From an uncultured Clostridia bacterium (GTDB taxonomy: Bacteria; Bacillota; Clostridia; Christensenellales; UBA3700): a stretch of DNA of 64,000 nt. Each line of letters starts with the position of its first letter. Position 1 is the first letter of the stretch. The translations under genes were made by a program, and so were the position numbers. Positions 18,638 to 26,415 of the stretch are shown here, in pieces. The DNA lies in contig CAMQWP010000008.1 of assembly GCA_947038565.1 (NCBI GenBank), positions 1 to 64,000 of the forward strand, written 5' to 3'. Below the pieces are notes generated by a model. That model was not told the DNA's origin. It worked only from the letters and a program-made list of their open reading frames with translations, and searched no databases.

Positions 18638-18666
18638 ATTATATAGCATTTGCGTTCAAAAATCAA
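18638..18666 (-). promoter_or_regulatory. Promoter of the redox operon
   Basis: Minus strand: -35 TTGATT (18661-18666), 17-base spacer, -10 TATAAT (18638-18643), about 40 bases before the first start codon. No comparable promoter was noticed inside the operon, which fits one transcript of about 7.8 kb. Confidence 0.7.
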
Positions 18667-18831
18667 TACCTTTTACGAAATAATCTTTTATAATATTACG
18701 TTAATAAACCAATGTTACACTTAAGACATACGAAAGTTTACAATTATCGACTTTTATAGAAAATAACTGTTCGGAGATGAAACACTCTTTACCTAATCTT
18801 TCCATACCTTAAACCCAAAAATATGCAAAAA

Positions 18832-18855
18832 CTCGCGGACGTTGACGTTCGCGAG
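18832..18855. terminator. Strong hairpin terminator
   Basis: CTCGCGGACG, loop TTGA, CGTTCGCGAG (ten pairs, one G-T), followed on the minus strand by TTTTTGCATATTTTTG and on the plus strand by CTATTTTTAC. It ends the leftward transcript carrying the S-component fusion. The rest of the gap from 18667 to 19011 is AT-rich with nothing recognised. Confidence 0.85.
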
Positions 18856-19011
18856 CTATTTTTACATTTTTTACCACTCAATATTATTCAGTAGTATATA
18901 ATTATACACTATTATTTCTTTAGTTTCTTGTGTGTTTTTGCTTTTGTTTACATGCATTTTCTATCTATTTATAGTACTGATTTCTCTTGCTTTTACAAAT
19001 GCTTTTATTGA

Positions 19012-20262
19012 TTACTGAATGCTAGTTTTTTCTTCATTTACTACTGATTCTTTTTCAGCTTTTTTCGTTTTGATTTTATCATATATTTTGCAGAAAATAT
19101 TTGGTTTTGCGATCTCTTCTTGACTCTTTTTCGTCATTGCTAACATATACATTTCATCACTATCTATCATGTTATTCATATTAAAGAAGTCAGCAAAATG
19201 CTTTGCCTCGATATACGCAGGCTCTAGCATGTTTGATATCTTGCCCGCTGCTTTATTATGTCTGTTATTTATGACATCAGCACTCTCGCTATGGATAATA
19301 TAAAGCTCACCATTTTCATTAAGTAAGCTAGATATCTTGCTTGCAAATCTTCTTCTATTCAAAAAGTGAGGGTATGCATTAAATACTATTATCTTATTAA
19401 AACTATCAGTTTTAAGGTCGTACAAATCAGTATTTATATATTCTACTGGTAACTGTGCATTCTTTGATATCGCTATCTTTATCATTTCTTCCGCATTATC
19501 AATAGCTACTATTTCTTCTGCACCGCGTAGTACTAATTGCTCATCTATAATACCTGTTCCGCATGCTACGTCTAGTACTCTATCGCCGACATTTATATCC
19601 ACCATGTCCATTAGATTCACTAATCTTTCATCAGTGATATTGCTCATGCCGTCCCACTTTTCAGCCATATTGTTAAAGAATGTCACGCTTGCTTTATTAC
19701 TACTCGGGCGAAGTCTTGATATAGCTGATAGATTATATTTATCTACTTTCACTAAGTTCGCTTTTTGCAATGCTAGCCATAGAGTTGGTATTACTATTAT
19801 CTGGATAATCATACCTGGTAAGCCTGTTACAAACGATGCTACAAGCCACACTTTCATAGTGTAGTTTGGATTTCCAAGTACAACACCATTCATGAAACCG
19901 CCGACAAATCTTCCCATTAACATTGCTAAAACGAGTGCGATACAAACGTCTAGAATCTGCCATTTTGTCTTGATAAGTCGTGAGAACAATCCAGAACATA
20001 GTCCGTAAACGGCAAGCTCAAGCATCATTGTTGGCAATATCGCCGCTGGAGGCATTCCTGTCAATAGTGATGACAAAAGTGGAGTCAAAAGACCTGCTTG
20101 CATACCATACATTGCGCCACATATCATACCGCATAATAATACTGGTATGTGCATTGGCAGAAATACTCTACCCGCGTCTGCTACAGTATGGAAAGCCATA
20201 GGAAGTAGTATGCCCACTGCTATAAGTACCGCAGTGTAGACCATTTTCTTAGTATTGTTCAT
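19012..20262 (-). CDS. ECF-transporter S component fused to a SAM methyltransferase
   Basis: The 416-residue protein has two parts. Residues 1-180 form about five or six membrane helices with the pattern of ECF substrate-binding S components (LPMHIPVLLCGMICGAMYG). Residues 200-370 form a class I methyltransferase: motif I VLDVACGTG at 229-237, acidic residue in VAIDNAEEM, then IIVFNAYPHFLNR and a substrate-side region. Both parts are in one unbroken frame, joined by a short linker near 175-200. The start is the ATG at 20262 with GAGG five bases upstream; a GTG two codons earlier overlaps that site. The gene follows a GH20 gene by 36 bases. An imported small molecule may be methylated on entry, but the substrate is unknown and no ECF energising module is in view. 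Confidence 0.8.
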   Translation of the reverse strand: MNNTKKMVYTAVLIAVGILLPMAFHTVADAGRVFLPMHIPVLLCGMICGAMYGMQAGLLTPLLSSLLTGMPPAAILPTMMLELAVYGLCSGLFSRLIKTKWQILDVCIALVLAMLMGRFVGGFMNGVVLGNPNYTMKVWLVASFVTGLPGMIIQIIVIPTLWLALQKANLVKVDKYNLSAISRLRPSSNKASVTFFNNMAEKWDGMSNITDERLVNLMDMVDINVGDRVLDVACGTGIIDEQLVLRGAEEIVAIDNAEEMIKIAISKNAQLPVEYINTDLYDLKTDSFNKIIVFNAYPHFLNRRRFASKISSLLNENGELYIIHSESADVINNRHNKAAGKISNMLEPAYIEAKHFADFFNMNNMIDSDEMYMLAMTKKSQEEIAKPNIFCKIYDKIKTKKAEKESVVNEEKTSIQ

Positions 20263-20298
20263 ATTCACCTCATTTGCATAATTGAATGATATTCTATA

Positions 20299-21903
20299 TT
20301 ATTTAGATACATCATTGTTTGTTTTATTATTAGTTTTGTTTTTATTTTTTTTTAGATATTTCTTCTTATCTAATACGGAAAAAATATAATCATCGAATAT
20401 ATTGTGTAGACCTTGCCAGTGAAATACTCGTCTATCAAACCACTTTTGCTTAAAGAATGCTCTCATTTTACTAGGTGCATAGTCTTTCGCTTCAGCCATG
20501 TTATAAACACCCATCATCGTCAGCAACTTATAATAATCATCCATACGCTCGACGTAACTATCATAGTCATGAGAAGCTGTATTTGTCCACGCGTTTTCAG
20601 CTATTGCACCAAGCCTTGGGAATGTTTGAAAATATGCTTTCCTCATGTTTGGAACATACTCCGTCCACAGTGCCGCCTCGATACCTATCTCGCCTTTCAA
20701 AGACTCGTGATTACAATAAGCGTTCTTCAACGACATCATTTTATAAGTAAAATCAAGATAATTTTGATGACTACTTGAGTTGATAAGTTTACGACCTGTA
20801 TGTGAATTAGCATTAAGTCCGTCGGATATACTTTTATCTACTCCCCACACTTGCCACGCTATATCTTCGCGGACTTTTCCTGTTATTTTATGTTCGTTCC
20901 ACATGATACTTGATCGGTCATGTTTCTTTACATATTCATTTATAACATTCATAAAATGTGCTTGCAATTCGTCATAATCACTTAGTCCTAACTGCTCTTT
21001 CATACCGCTACAGTGCGGACACGCTTGCCATCTCTTTTTATAGACTTCATCGCCACCAATATGGATATATTTATCTGGAAACATATCAAATACTTCATCA
21101 AGAACATTATATATAAACTCATAACTAGAGTCTTTTCCCACACATAATATGTCATGTTTTACGCCAAAGTGAGTAGCGACATTAAGTTTCCTATCAAAAC
21201 AACCTAACTCGGGGTAACACGAAAGTGCCGCAACCATATGCCCAGGCATATCTATCTCAGGTATAACCGTTATGTTATGATCATGACAATACGCTACCAC
21301 TTCACGCACTTGGTCTTGAGTATAAAATCCACTCTCTGCCTTCGGGATAAAATTCGTTGCACTGCGTTCTTGTCCTTTTGTAGTAAGCAAAGGATATGCT
21401 TTTATTTCTATCCTCCAGCCCTGATCCTCTGTGATATGCCAATGAAAAGTATTTAATTTATGAAGACACATTATATCTATAAATTGCTTTATCTCCGCCA
21501 CAGTATAGTAAAACCTTCCGACATCAAGCATAAAACCGCGATAATCATATCGTGGCTTATCGTGTATAGTCGCATAAGGCAAATCGCCACCGCATTGTAG
21601 CAATATTTGCTGTATAGTGACTGCCGAATATTGCGCGCCCGTAGAGTTTGCAAAAGAGGCTGTGACGCCTTGTTCATTTATCACTATCGAATACTCTTCT
21701 TTTTCCATTTCTACGGTGACAAAAGTAATGTCAGCGCCGACTGAAACTTCAGACATTTGAAAGCCTAACTTCCCCGAAAACTCGATGAATTCTTGCGTCC
21801 ACTTGCCTTTAATAGTTGTGGAAAAAGTAACATTCTTTGATAAAACATATTTATTTCCCATGTCATAAGCTATATCATTTGGCATTGGTATTATGTGTAA
21901 CAT
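20299..21903 (-). CDS. GH20 beta-N-acetylhexosaminidase (cytoplasmic)
   Basis: The 534-residue enzyme would remove terminal GlcNAc or GalNAc by substrate-assisted catalysis. The N-terminal alpha/beta domain (residues 1-110) precedes the GH20 barrel, with RGFMLDVGRFYY, FHWHITEDQGWRIEIK and the catalytic Asp-Glu pair in HIGGDEVY (about 283). There is no signal peptide, so it probably acts on imported oligosaccharides. The C-terminal 20 residues are a Lys/Asn run. ATG with GGAGG upstream. Probably cotranscribed with the S-component/methyltransferase fusion. It is a distant relative of the GH20 at 26416-28029. Confidence 0.92.
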   Translation of the reverse strand: MLHIIPMPNDIAYDMGNKYVLSKNVTFSTTIKGKWTQEFIEFSGKLGFQMSEVSVGADITFVTVEMEKEEYSIVINEQGVTASFANSTGAQYSAVTIQQILLQCGGDLPYATIHDKPRYDYRGFMLDVGRFYYTVAEIKQFIDIMCLHKLNTFHWHITEDQGWRIEIKAYPLLTTKGQERSATNFIPKAESGFYTQDQVREVVAYCHDHNITVIPEIDMPGHMVAALSCYPELGCFDRKLNVATHFGVKHDILCVGKDSSYEFIYNVLDEVFDMFPDKYIHIGGDEVYKKRWQACPHCSGMKEQLGLSDYDELQAHFMNVINEYVKKHDRSSIMWNEHKITGKVREDIAWQVWGVDKSISDGLNANSHTGRKLINSSSHQNYLDFTYKMMSLKNAYCNHESLKGEIGIEAALWTEYVPNMRKAYFQTFPRLGAIAENAWTNTASHDYDSYVERMDDYYKLLTMMGVYNMAEAKDYAPSKMRAFFKQKWFDRRVFHWQGLHNIFDDYIFSVLDKKKYLKKNKNKTNNKTNNDVSK

Positions 21904-22094
21904 GCTATCCTCCGACGTTTTATTTTAACTTTATATCTGATAATTGTCAATGAACGATTTACCCATTATTGTTTATTATTGGATATACCTTTCTTATTGG
22001 TTGATTATATAGTACACTAATTATTAGTATTCGTCAATACTTAATGCATTAACTTAATTACAATATTTGCATTATAATGATTTTAACATAAAAA

Positions 22095-22128
22095 AATCAG
22101 CCTTACAATATGATTTGAAAGACTGATT
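22095..22128 (-). terminator. Terminator of the rubrerythrin gene
   Basis: On the minus strand AATCAGTCTT pairs with AAGGCTGATT (one T-G pair) and seven Ts follow. Confidence 0.7.
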
Positions 22129-22194
22129 AATATTTATAATTCTTGTTTTAATGCTTCTAGATATTATTATCTAACTGCTATAAACTTATGAGTC

Positions 22195-22728
22195 TTAGTA
22201 GTTTTCTTTTCTAACCTCAAAAAAGCTCATTGGATGCGCGCAAACTGGGCACAATTCTAATGCACTCTTGCCTGTATGTAGGTGTCCACAATTTCTGCAC
22301 TCCCATACTCTTTCAGTTTCTTTCTTGAAAACACTGCTACTTGCAATATTAGCAAGCAAAGCACGGTATCTATCTTCGTGTGACTTCTCAATAAGTGCAA
22401 CGCTTCTAAACTTAATCGCAAGCTCAGTGAAACCTTCAGCTTCTGCGTCATTTGCCATTCTCTCATACATCTCTACCCACTCGCCATTCTCGCCAGTCGC
22501 AGCAGCTAATAAGTTCGCAGTAGTGTCGCCTAACTCGCCTAGAGCCTTAAACCAAAGTTTAGCATGCTCCTTCTCATTCTCAGCTGTCTTTAGGAATATT
22601 TCCGCGATCTGCTCATAGCCCTCTTTCTTGGCTACACTTGCAAAATAAGTGTATTTATTGCGTGCTTGGCTCTCACCAGCAAATGCTTCTTGTAAATTCT
22701 TCTCAGTCTTTGTTCCTTGTAATTTCAT
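22195..22728 (-). CDS. rbr: Rubrerythrin
   Basis: The 177-residue cytoplasmic peroxidase of anaerobes reduces H2O2 to water. A four-helix diiron domain carries the [17 protein letters not shown] and [10 protein letters not shown] motifs and a second set in the third and fourth helices ([15 protein letters not shown]). A C-terminal rubredoxin-like domain has two CxxC pairs (CRNCGH and CPVCAH). Length is typical. The ATG has AAGGAG upstream. A consensus-like promoter lies at 22773-22801 and a terminator at 22095-22128, so it is a single-gene unit. Confidence 0.95.
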   Translation of the reverse strand: MKLQGTKTEKNLQEAFAGESQARNKYTYFASVAKKEGYEQIAEIFLKTAENEKEHAKLWFKALGELGDTTANLLAAATGENGEWVEMYERMANDAEAEGFTELAIKFRSVALIEKSHEDRYRALLANIASSSVFKKETERVWECRNCGHLHTGKSALELCPVCAHPMSFFEVRKENY

Positions 22729-22772
22729 AACTGTTCTCCTTGTTGTAAATTAGTAATGATTATTATATTTAT

Positions 22773-22801
22773 ATTATACCACATTTTGATTAAAAATACA
22801 A
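22773..22801 (-). promoter_or_regulatory. Promoter of the rubrerythrin gene
   Basis: Minus strand: -35 TTGTAT (22796-22801), 17-base spacer, extended -10 TGG-TATAAT (22773-22778). Confidence 0.65.
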
Positions 22802-22852
22802 GTACTTTATTTAAAATATCTGCATAAGTTTACTTTGTGAAATTTATCAGCA

Positions 22853-22881
22853 TTGACATAACATCAATATCATGATATAAT
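22853..22881 (+). promoter_or_regulatory. Consensus promoter of the TfoX-like gene
   Basis: TTGACA (22853-22858), 17-base spacer, TATAAT (22876-22881): a perfect match to the vegetative consensus, 31 bases before the start codon. Confidence 0.8.
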
Positions 22882-22912
22882 TTACCATAACAATTTATAA
22901 GCGAGGTAAAAA

Positions 22913-23236
22913 ATGTCAAGCAAAGCAGATTACATACAGTTTGTAATAGGTCAGCTACGAGAGTATGACAACATAAGATATCGCAAAATGTTTGGCGAAT
23001 ACATGGTGTATATCGACGATAAACCTATTTTGCTTGTTTGCAATAATGTCGTGCATATCAAAAAGCATGAATGCATAGCGAATGACATGGAAAACGCCGA
23101 TGTAAGCACGCCTTATAATGGTGCAAAAGAGCATTATGTGCTCGACGTAGAGGATTCCGACTTTGCATATGCCATACTTGGCAAATTACTCGAAGTCACT
23201 GCTGTGCCTAAGCCAAAGAAAAAACAGGTCAAGTAA
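22913..23236 (+). CDS. TfoX N-terminal domain protein
   Basis: The 107-residue protein matches the TfoX/Sxy N-terminal domain (YRKMFGEYMVYIDDKP, followed by NNVVHIKK and the small C-terminal helix before a Lys-rich tail). In gamma-proteobacteria this domain belongs to competence activators. Stand-alone forms are widespread in Clostridia and have no established function. ATG with GAGG upstream, perfect promoter, single-gene unit. Confidence 0.8.
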   Translation: MSSKADYIQFVIGQLREYDNIRYRKMFGEYMVYIDDKPILLVCNNVVHIKKHECIANDMENADVSTPYNGAKEHYVLDVEDSDFAYAILGKLLEVTAVPKPKKKQVK

Positions 23237-23299
23237 ATATATGTATTTTATCGTCTTTACTTTGACATTAACACAATCTGATACAATTCTTAATAAGTT

Positions 23300-23330
23300 A
23301 AAAGAGTAGGCAAAATTGCCTACTCTTTTT
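23300..23330. terminator. Bidirectional terminator
   Basis: AAAGAGTAGGCAA and TTGCCTACTCTTT form a perfect stem followed by Ts on both strands, between the TfoX-like gene and the convergent ArsC/Spx-like gene. Confidence 0.9.
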
Positions 23331-23355
23331 ATATATTATATTTATATCATTATGA

Positions 23356-23706
23356 TTAGATATTTTTCACCACATCAGCACCGACAAATACTTTATCTTG
23401 CATGATAAGTATAGGTCGCTTTACCAACATTCCGTCAGTTGCAAGCATTGCGTACTTCTCGTCTATCGTCATATCTGCTAGCTTGTCTTTAAGTCCTAGT
23501 GCTTTATACACAAGCCCCGAAGTATTAAAGAACTTCTTTATGTCAAGACCGCTTAGCTTATGCCAAATAGCGAGTTCTTCAGCTGTTGGATTATTTATTT
23601 TTATATCACGCAACTCATAGCTTATCTCCGCGACATCTAACTGTTGTTGTATCTTGACGCATGTACTGCATCTAGGATAACACAAGTAAATATTATTATT
23701 CATCAT
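23356..23706 (-). CDS. ArsC/Spx-family thioredoxin-fold protein
   Basis: The 116-residue protein is of the arsenate reductase/Spx/YffB superfamily: N-terminal YPRCSTCVKIQQQL with a redox CxxC, ELRDIKINNPT, the helical FFNTSG segment, and the cis-proline motif KRPILI. Canonical ArsC of this fold uses one Cys in the loop; the CSTC pair is closer to Spx- or MgsR-like proteins, so arsenate reduction is not assured. ATG with GGAG six bases upstream. It lies 31 bases downstream of the DUF2804 gene, probably in one transcript. Confidence 0.8.
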   Translation of the reverse strand: MMNNNIYLCYPRCSTCVKIQQQLDVAEISYELRDIKINNPTAEELAIWHKLSGLDIKKFFNTSGLVYKALGLKDKLADMTIDEKYAMLATDGMLVKRPILIMQDKVFVGADVVKNI

Positions 23707-23737
23707 TTATCACTCCATCATTTTAAATATTATTTCA

Positions 23738-24817
23738 TCACATAGTATATGTCTTGTCTTCACCCATGCCGAATATATCATCAACACTATGCTTAACGCC
23801 GTTTATGTCTTTAATCCAACCTTTATGATATCCGAACGGTGCTATATAATTCGCTCCGTAAAAGCTAATGCCTACCTTTAGTTTAAATGCGTTTTCGATA
23901 ATAAACTCCACATGAACAGTATCATGCTCGTCAGTAGCTAGCCAATTCCCGTTATCCAATCTCGCAATCTTTACCGCTGGAAGTGGGTGCATATCGCCAT
24001 CGAGCCATAGATAATTTTCGTTGTATTCATGAGTATTTGTCACTTGATTGTCAGTAAGATTAAAACCGATTATACCATCTTCTTCAGTCTTGCCCATGCC
24101 AGTGATCCAGTCATAATGCATTCTGTATGGATAAAAGCCCTTATGATCGTCTATGATAGCTACACTATTTTCATTCATCGTAAAAGTCGTGTCTCCGATA
24201 GTAATACTACCTGTCGCACTAAATAATTCTTTGTGGCTATATAGCGGACGATTATCGCCTAAAGGCATTACCGCAACACTTGGCTGAGATATACTAGTAA
24301 GATCACAGTCAACCGCCATTTTTAATTTATCTTTCTTTGCTGGGCAAGAGCTCATAACATGGCACTTTCCGTCTTGAAACTGATTGTCAAATGTGATCGA
24401 AAAGCCCTTGTGCGTGTTTGAAGACACACTATCTATAAGGCTATCCTTGACAACTTTGCCCGGGCCTGGCTTGATATACTGATTGCTCTCCACTTTCTTG
24501 CCAGCCTTATCGAAAAATATGATCACATTGAATGTCATCATTCCTATATCGTAAATAGCACCGACAACAAACCCTTCGTCAAAACTGATCTCAAATGCTT
24601 CCCACTCTTTAATACGCACCGAGTTAAGCCATCTAGGAAAATGTTTCCTGACAGGATTTTTCGCGTCGAGAATGTTCAAATCACTTATCGGGTCTTTGAA
24701 TGTGCCAAAAGCAACTACTCCATCTTTTACAATGCTAGCTGGTGCACATATAGGTCGCCTTTTCTCTGCAATGAACTCTGGGTATACCGCATTTTGTACT
24801 ATCTCACGTTGTCTCAT
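23738..24817 (-). CDS. DUF2804 family protein
   Basis: The 359-residue cytoplasmic protein of the DUF2804 family has a beta-rich sequence with the conserved WLNSVRIKEWEAFEI and FYPYRMHYDWITG segments and the C-terminal NYIAPFGYHKG. The fold is thought to resemble lipocalin- or carotenoid-synthase-like (CrtC-type) barrels; no activity is established. First gene of a pair with the ArsC/Spx-like gene. Confidence 0.75.
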   Translation of the reverse strand: MRQREIVQNAVYPEFIAEKRRPICAPASIVKDGVVAFGTFKDPISDLNILDAKNPVRKHFPRWLNSVRIKEWEAFEISFDEGFVVGAIYDIGMMTFNVIIFFDKAGKKVESNQYIKPGPGKVVKDSLIDSVSSNTHKGFSITFDNQFQDGKCHVMSSCPAKKDKLKMAVDCDLTSISQPSVAVMPLGDNRPLYSHKELFSATGSITIGDTTFTMNENSVAIIDDHKGFYPYRMHYDWITGMGKTEEDGIIGFNLTDNQVTNTHEYNENYLWLDGDMHPLPAVKIARLDNGNWLATDEHDTVHVEFIIENAFKLKVGISFYGANYIAPFGYHKGWIKDINGVKHSVDDIFGMGEDKTYTM

Positions 24818-25127
24818 AATATCTCCTTATAATATACTTAGTCTATCACGCATTATTAGTATTGTCAATAGTGAAATTATATAATATTGAAATGTTACAA
24901 AATTACTCTTTCCCTTTTAAGTTTATGCGTATATTGACAGTTTTACTATATTTAAAACTGATAACCATAAGTATTTTTTAGTTAGTTATTGAAATTGTTT
25001 TCTTAGTATGTTATAATATATCGATATCGTGCAATAATATACTCTTTTGGGAATTAAGTACATTTTGCATTTAGTTACAAATTCCATGTCCAATATTTAA
25101 TCAATAATATATAAATGAGGAGTCATT
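24818..25127. other. Divergent intergenic region
   Basis: 310 bases between the divergent DUF2804 and alcohol dehydrogenase genes. It holds the dehydrogenase promoter (24989-25017) and a leader of about 105 bases in which I see no known riboswitch or leader peptide. Confidence 0.5.
24989..25017 (+). promoter_or_regulatory. Promoter of the alcohol dehydrogenase gene
   Basis: TTGAAA (24989-24994), 17-base spacer, TATAAT (25012-25017). Confidence 0.7.
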
Positions 25128-26330
25128 ATGAATATTCTATACAAAGGCTACTGCCGTGCATTTCAAAATACATTAAAATTTGCTGCTTACTTTATGCCTT
25201 GGAGGAAACCTTTTATCATAGAAGGCGCTGATAGCGTTTTGAGATTACCTGCCAAAATCATAGAGTTAGGTCTGAATAATGTCTTAATTGTATCTGGAAA
25301 AACAACACCTAAACTCGGACTTTTAGACGGTTTGATCGCGGAGCTTGAGAGTGTCGGTGTTGGATATGTCTTGTACTCAGAGTGCATTCCCGACCCTACT
25401 ATCGAAGTAGTCGAAGACACAGTTTCTAAATACATTGAAAATAATTGCGACGCTTTTATTGCCTTTGGCGGTGGTTCGCCTATGGATTGCGTTAAAATTG
25501 CCGCTGCTAGAATCGCTAAACCTAAAAAGAGCATACCCGCCCTTAAAGGACTTTTGAAAGTAAGAAAGAAGACACCTACTATTTTTGCGGTACCTACTAC
25601 TTCTGGCACTGGTAGCGAAACTACTCTTGCAGCGGTGGTAAAAGATCCTGCAACTCATGCGAAATATGTAATAACTGATCCAAGCATAGTACCAAAGTAT
25701 GCAATACTCGACCCTAAACTTACTATTGGACTTCCACAGCATATCACTGCACAGACTGGAATGGACGCATTAACTCATGCGGTAGAAGCATACATTGGAA
25801 ACAATAATACTAAAAACACCGAAGATATGGCGATCAAAGCAGTGCGACTAATCATTGCGAATTTGAAAACTGCTTGCTTTGATGGCACAAAAATATCCGC
25901 AAGAGAGAATATGCAACTAGGCTCATTTTATGCTGGAGTTGCATTTACCAAAGCCTATGTAGGATATGTGCATTCTATCGCTCATACTTTAGGCGGATTT
26001 TATGGCATTGCTCACGGTCTAGCAAATGCGGTTATACTTCCACACGTACTGCTTGCTTACGGCACTTCGGCACATAAGAGACTTGGTCGTCTGGCAAAAG
26101 CTGTTGGCATTGAAGGCAATACTAACGCGGAACTATCACAAAACTTTATATCTATGATAAAAGACCTTACTCAAAATATAGGCATTCCTGATACTTTGGC
26201 AGGCATAGATATGGATGACATAGCCGAAATGTCCGAACGTGCAGCGCGTGAAGCAAACCCCTTTTACCCTGTCCCTAAAATACTTAGCGCAGAGCAATTA
26301 GCACCTATATATCTAGCCATATCAAAATAA
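25128..26330 (+). CDS. Iron-containing alcohol dehydrogenase
   Basis: This group III NAD(P)-dependent dehydrogenase has 400 residues. The Rossmann-like N-terminal domain carries GGGSPMD (114-120) and PTTSGTGSE. The C-terminal helical domain has the Fe-binding residues in GMDALTHAVEAY and HSIAHTLGGFYGIAHG. It likely interconverts an aldehyde and an alcohol or acts on a diol (for example butanol or 1,3-propanediol type); the substrate cannot be told. ATG with GAGGAG upstream. Single-gene unit with its own promoter and terminator. Confidence 0.92.
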   Translation: MNILYKGYCRAFQNTLKFAAYFMPWRKPFIIEGADSVLRLPAKIIELGLNNVLIVSGKTTPKLGLLDGLIAELESVGVGYVLYSECIPDPTIEVVEDTVSKYIENNCDAFIAFGGGSPMDCVKIAAARIAKPKKSIPALKGLLKVRKKTPTIFAVPTTSGTGSETTLAAVVKDPATHAKYVITDPSIVPKYAILDPKLTIGLPQHITAQTGMDALTHAVEAYIGNNNTKNTEDMAIKAVRLIIANLKTACFDGTKISARENMQLGSFYAGVAFTKAYVGYVHSIAHTLGGFYGIAHGLANAVILPHVLLAYGTSAHKRLGRLAKAVGIEGNTNAELSQNFISMIKDLTQNIGIPDTLAGIDMDDIAEMSERAAREANPFYPVPKILSAEQLAPIYLAISK

Positions 26331-26377
26331 CAATATATTAGATTGCTAAATGTATTAATTAAAATTATTTAATATAA

Positions 26378-26408
26378 AAAAGGCTTACTCGTTATGAGTA
26401 AGCCTTTT
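26378..26408. terminator. Bidirectional terminator
   Basis: AAAAGGCTTACTC and GAGTAAGCCTTTT form a perfect 13-pair stem between the convergent dehydrogenase and GH20 genes. Confidence 0.9.
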
Positions 26409-26415
26409 CGTTTAT

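Noticed and set aside
23356..23706. Arsenic resistance operon
   Set aside because: No arsR, arsB/acr3 or arsA nearby, and the protein carries an Spx-like CSTC pair.
25187..25609. Long minus-strand open frames inside the alcohol dehydrogenase gene
   Set aside because: They lie entirely antisense to a well-supported gene, have no ribosome site, and their composition follows from the codon pattern of the real frame.
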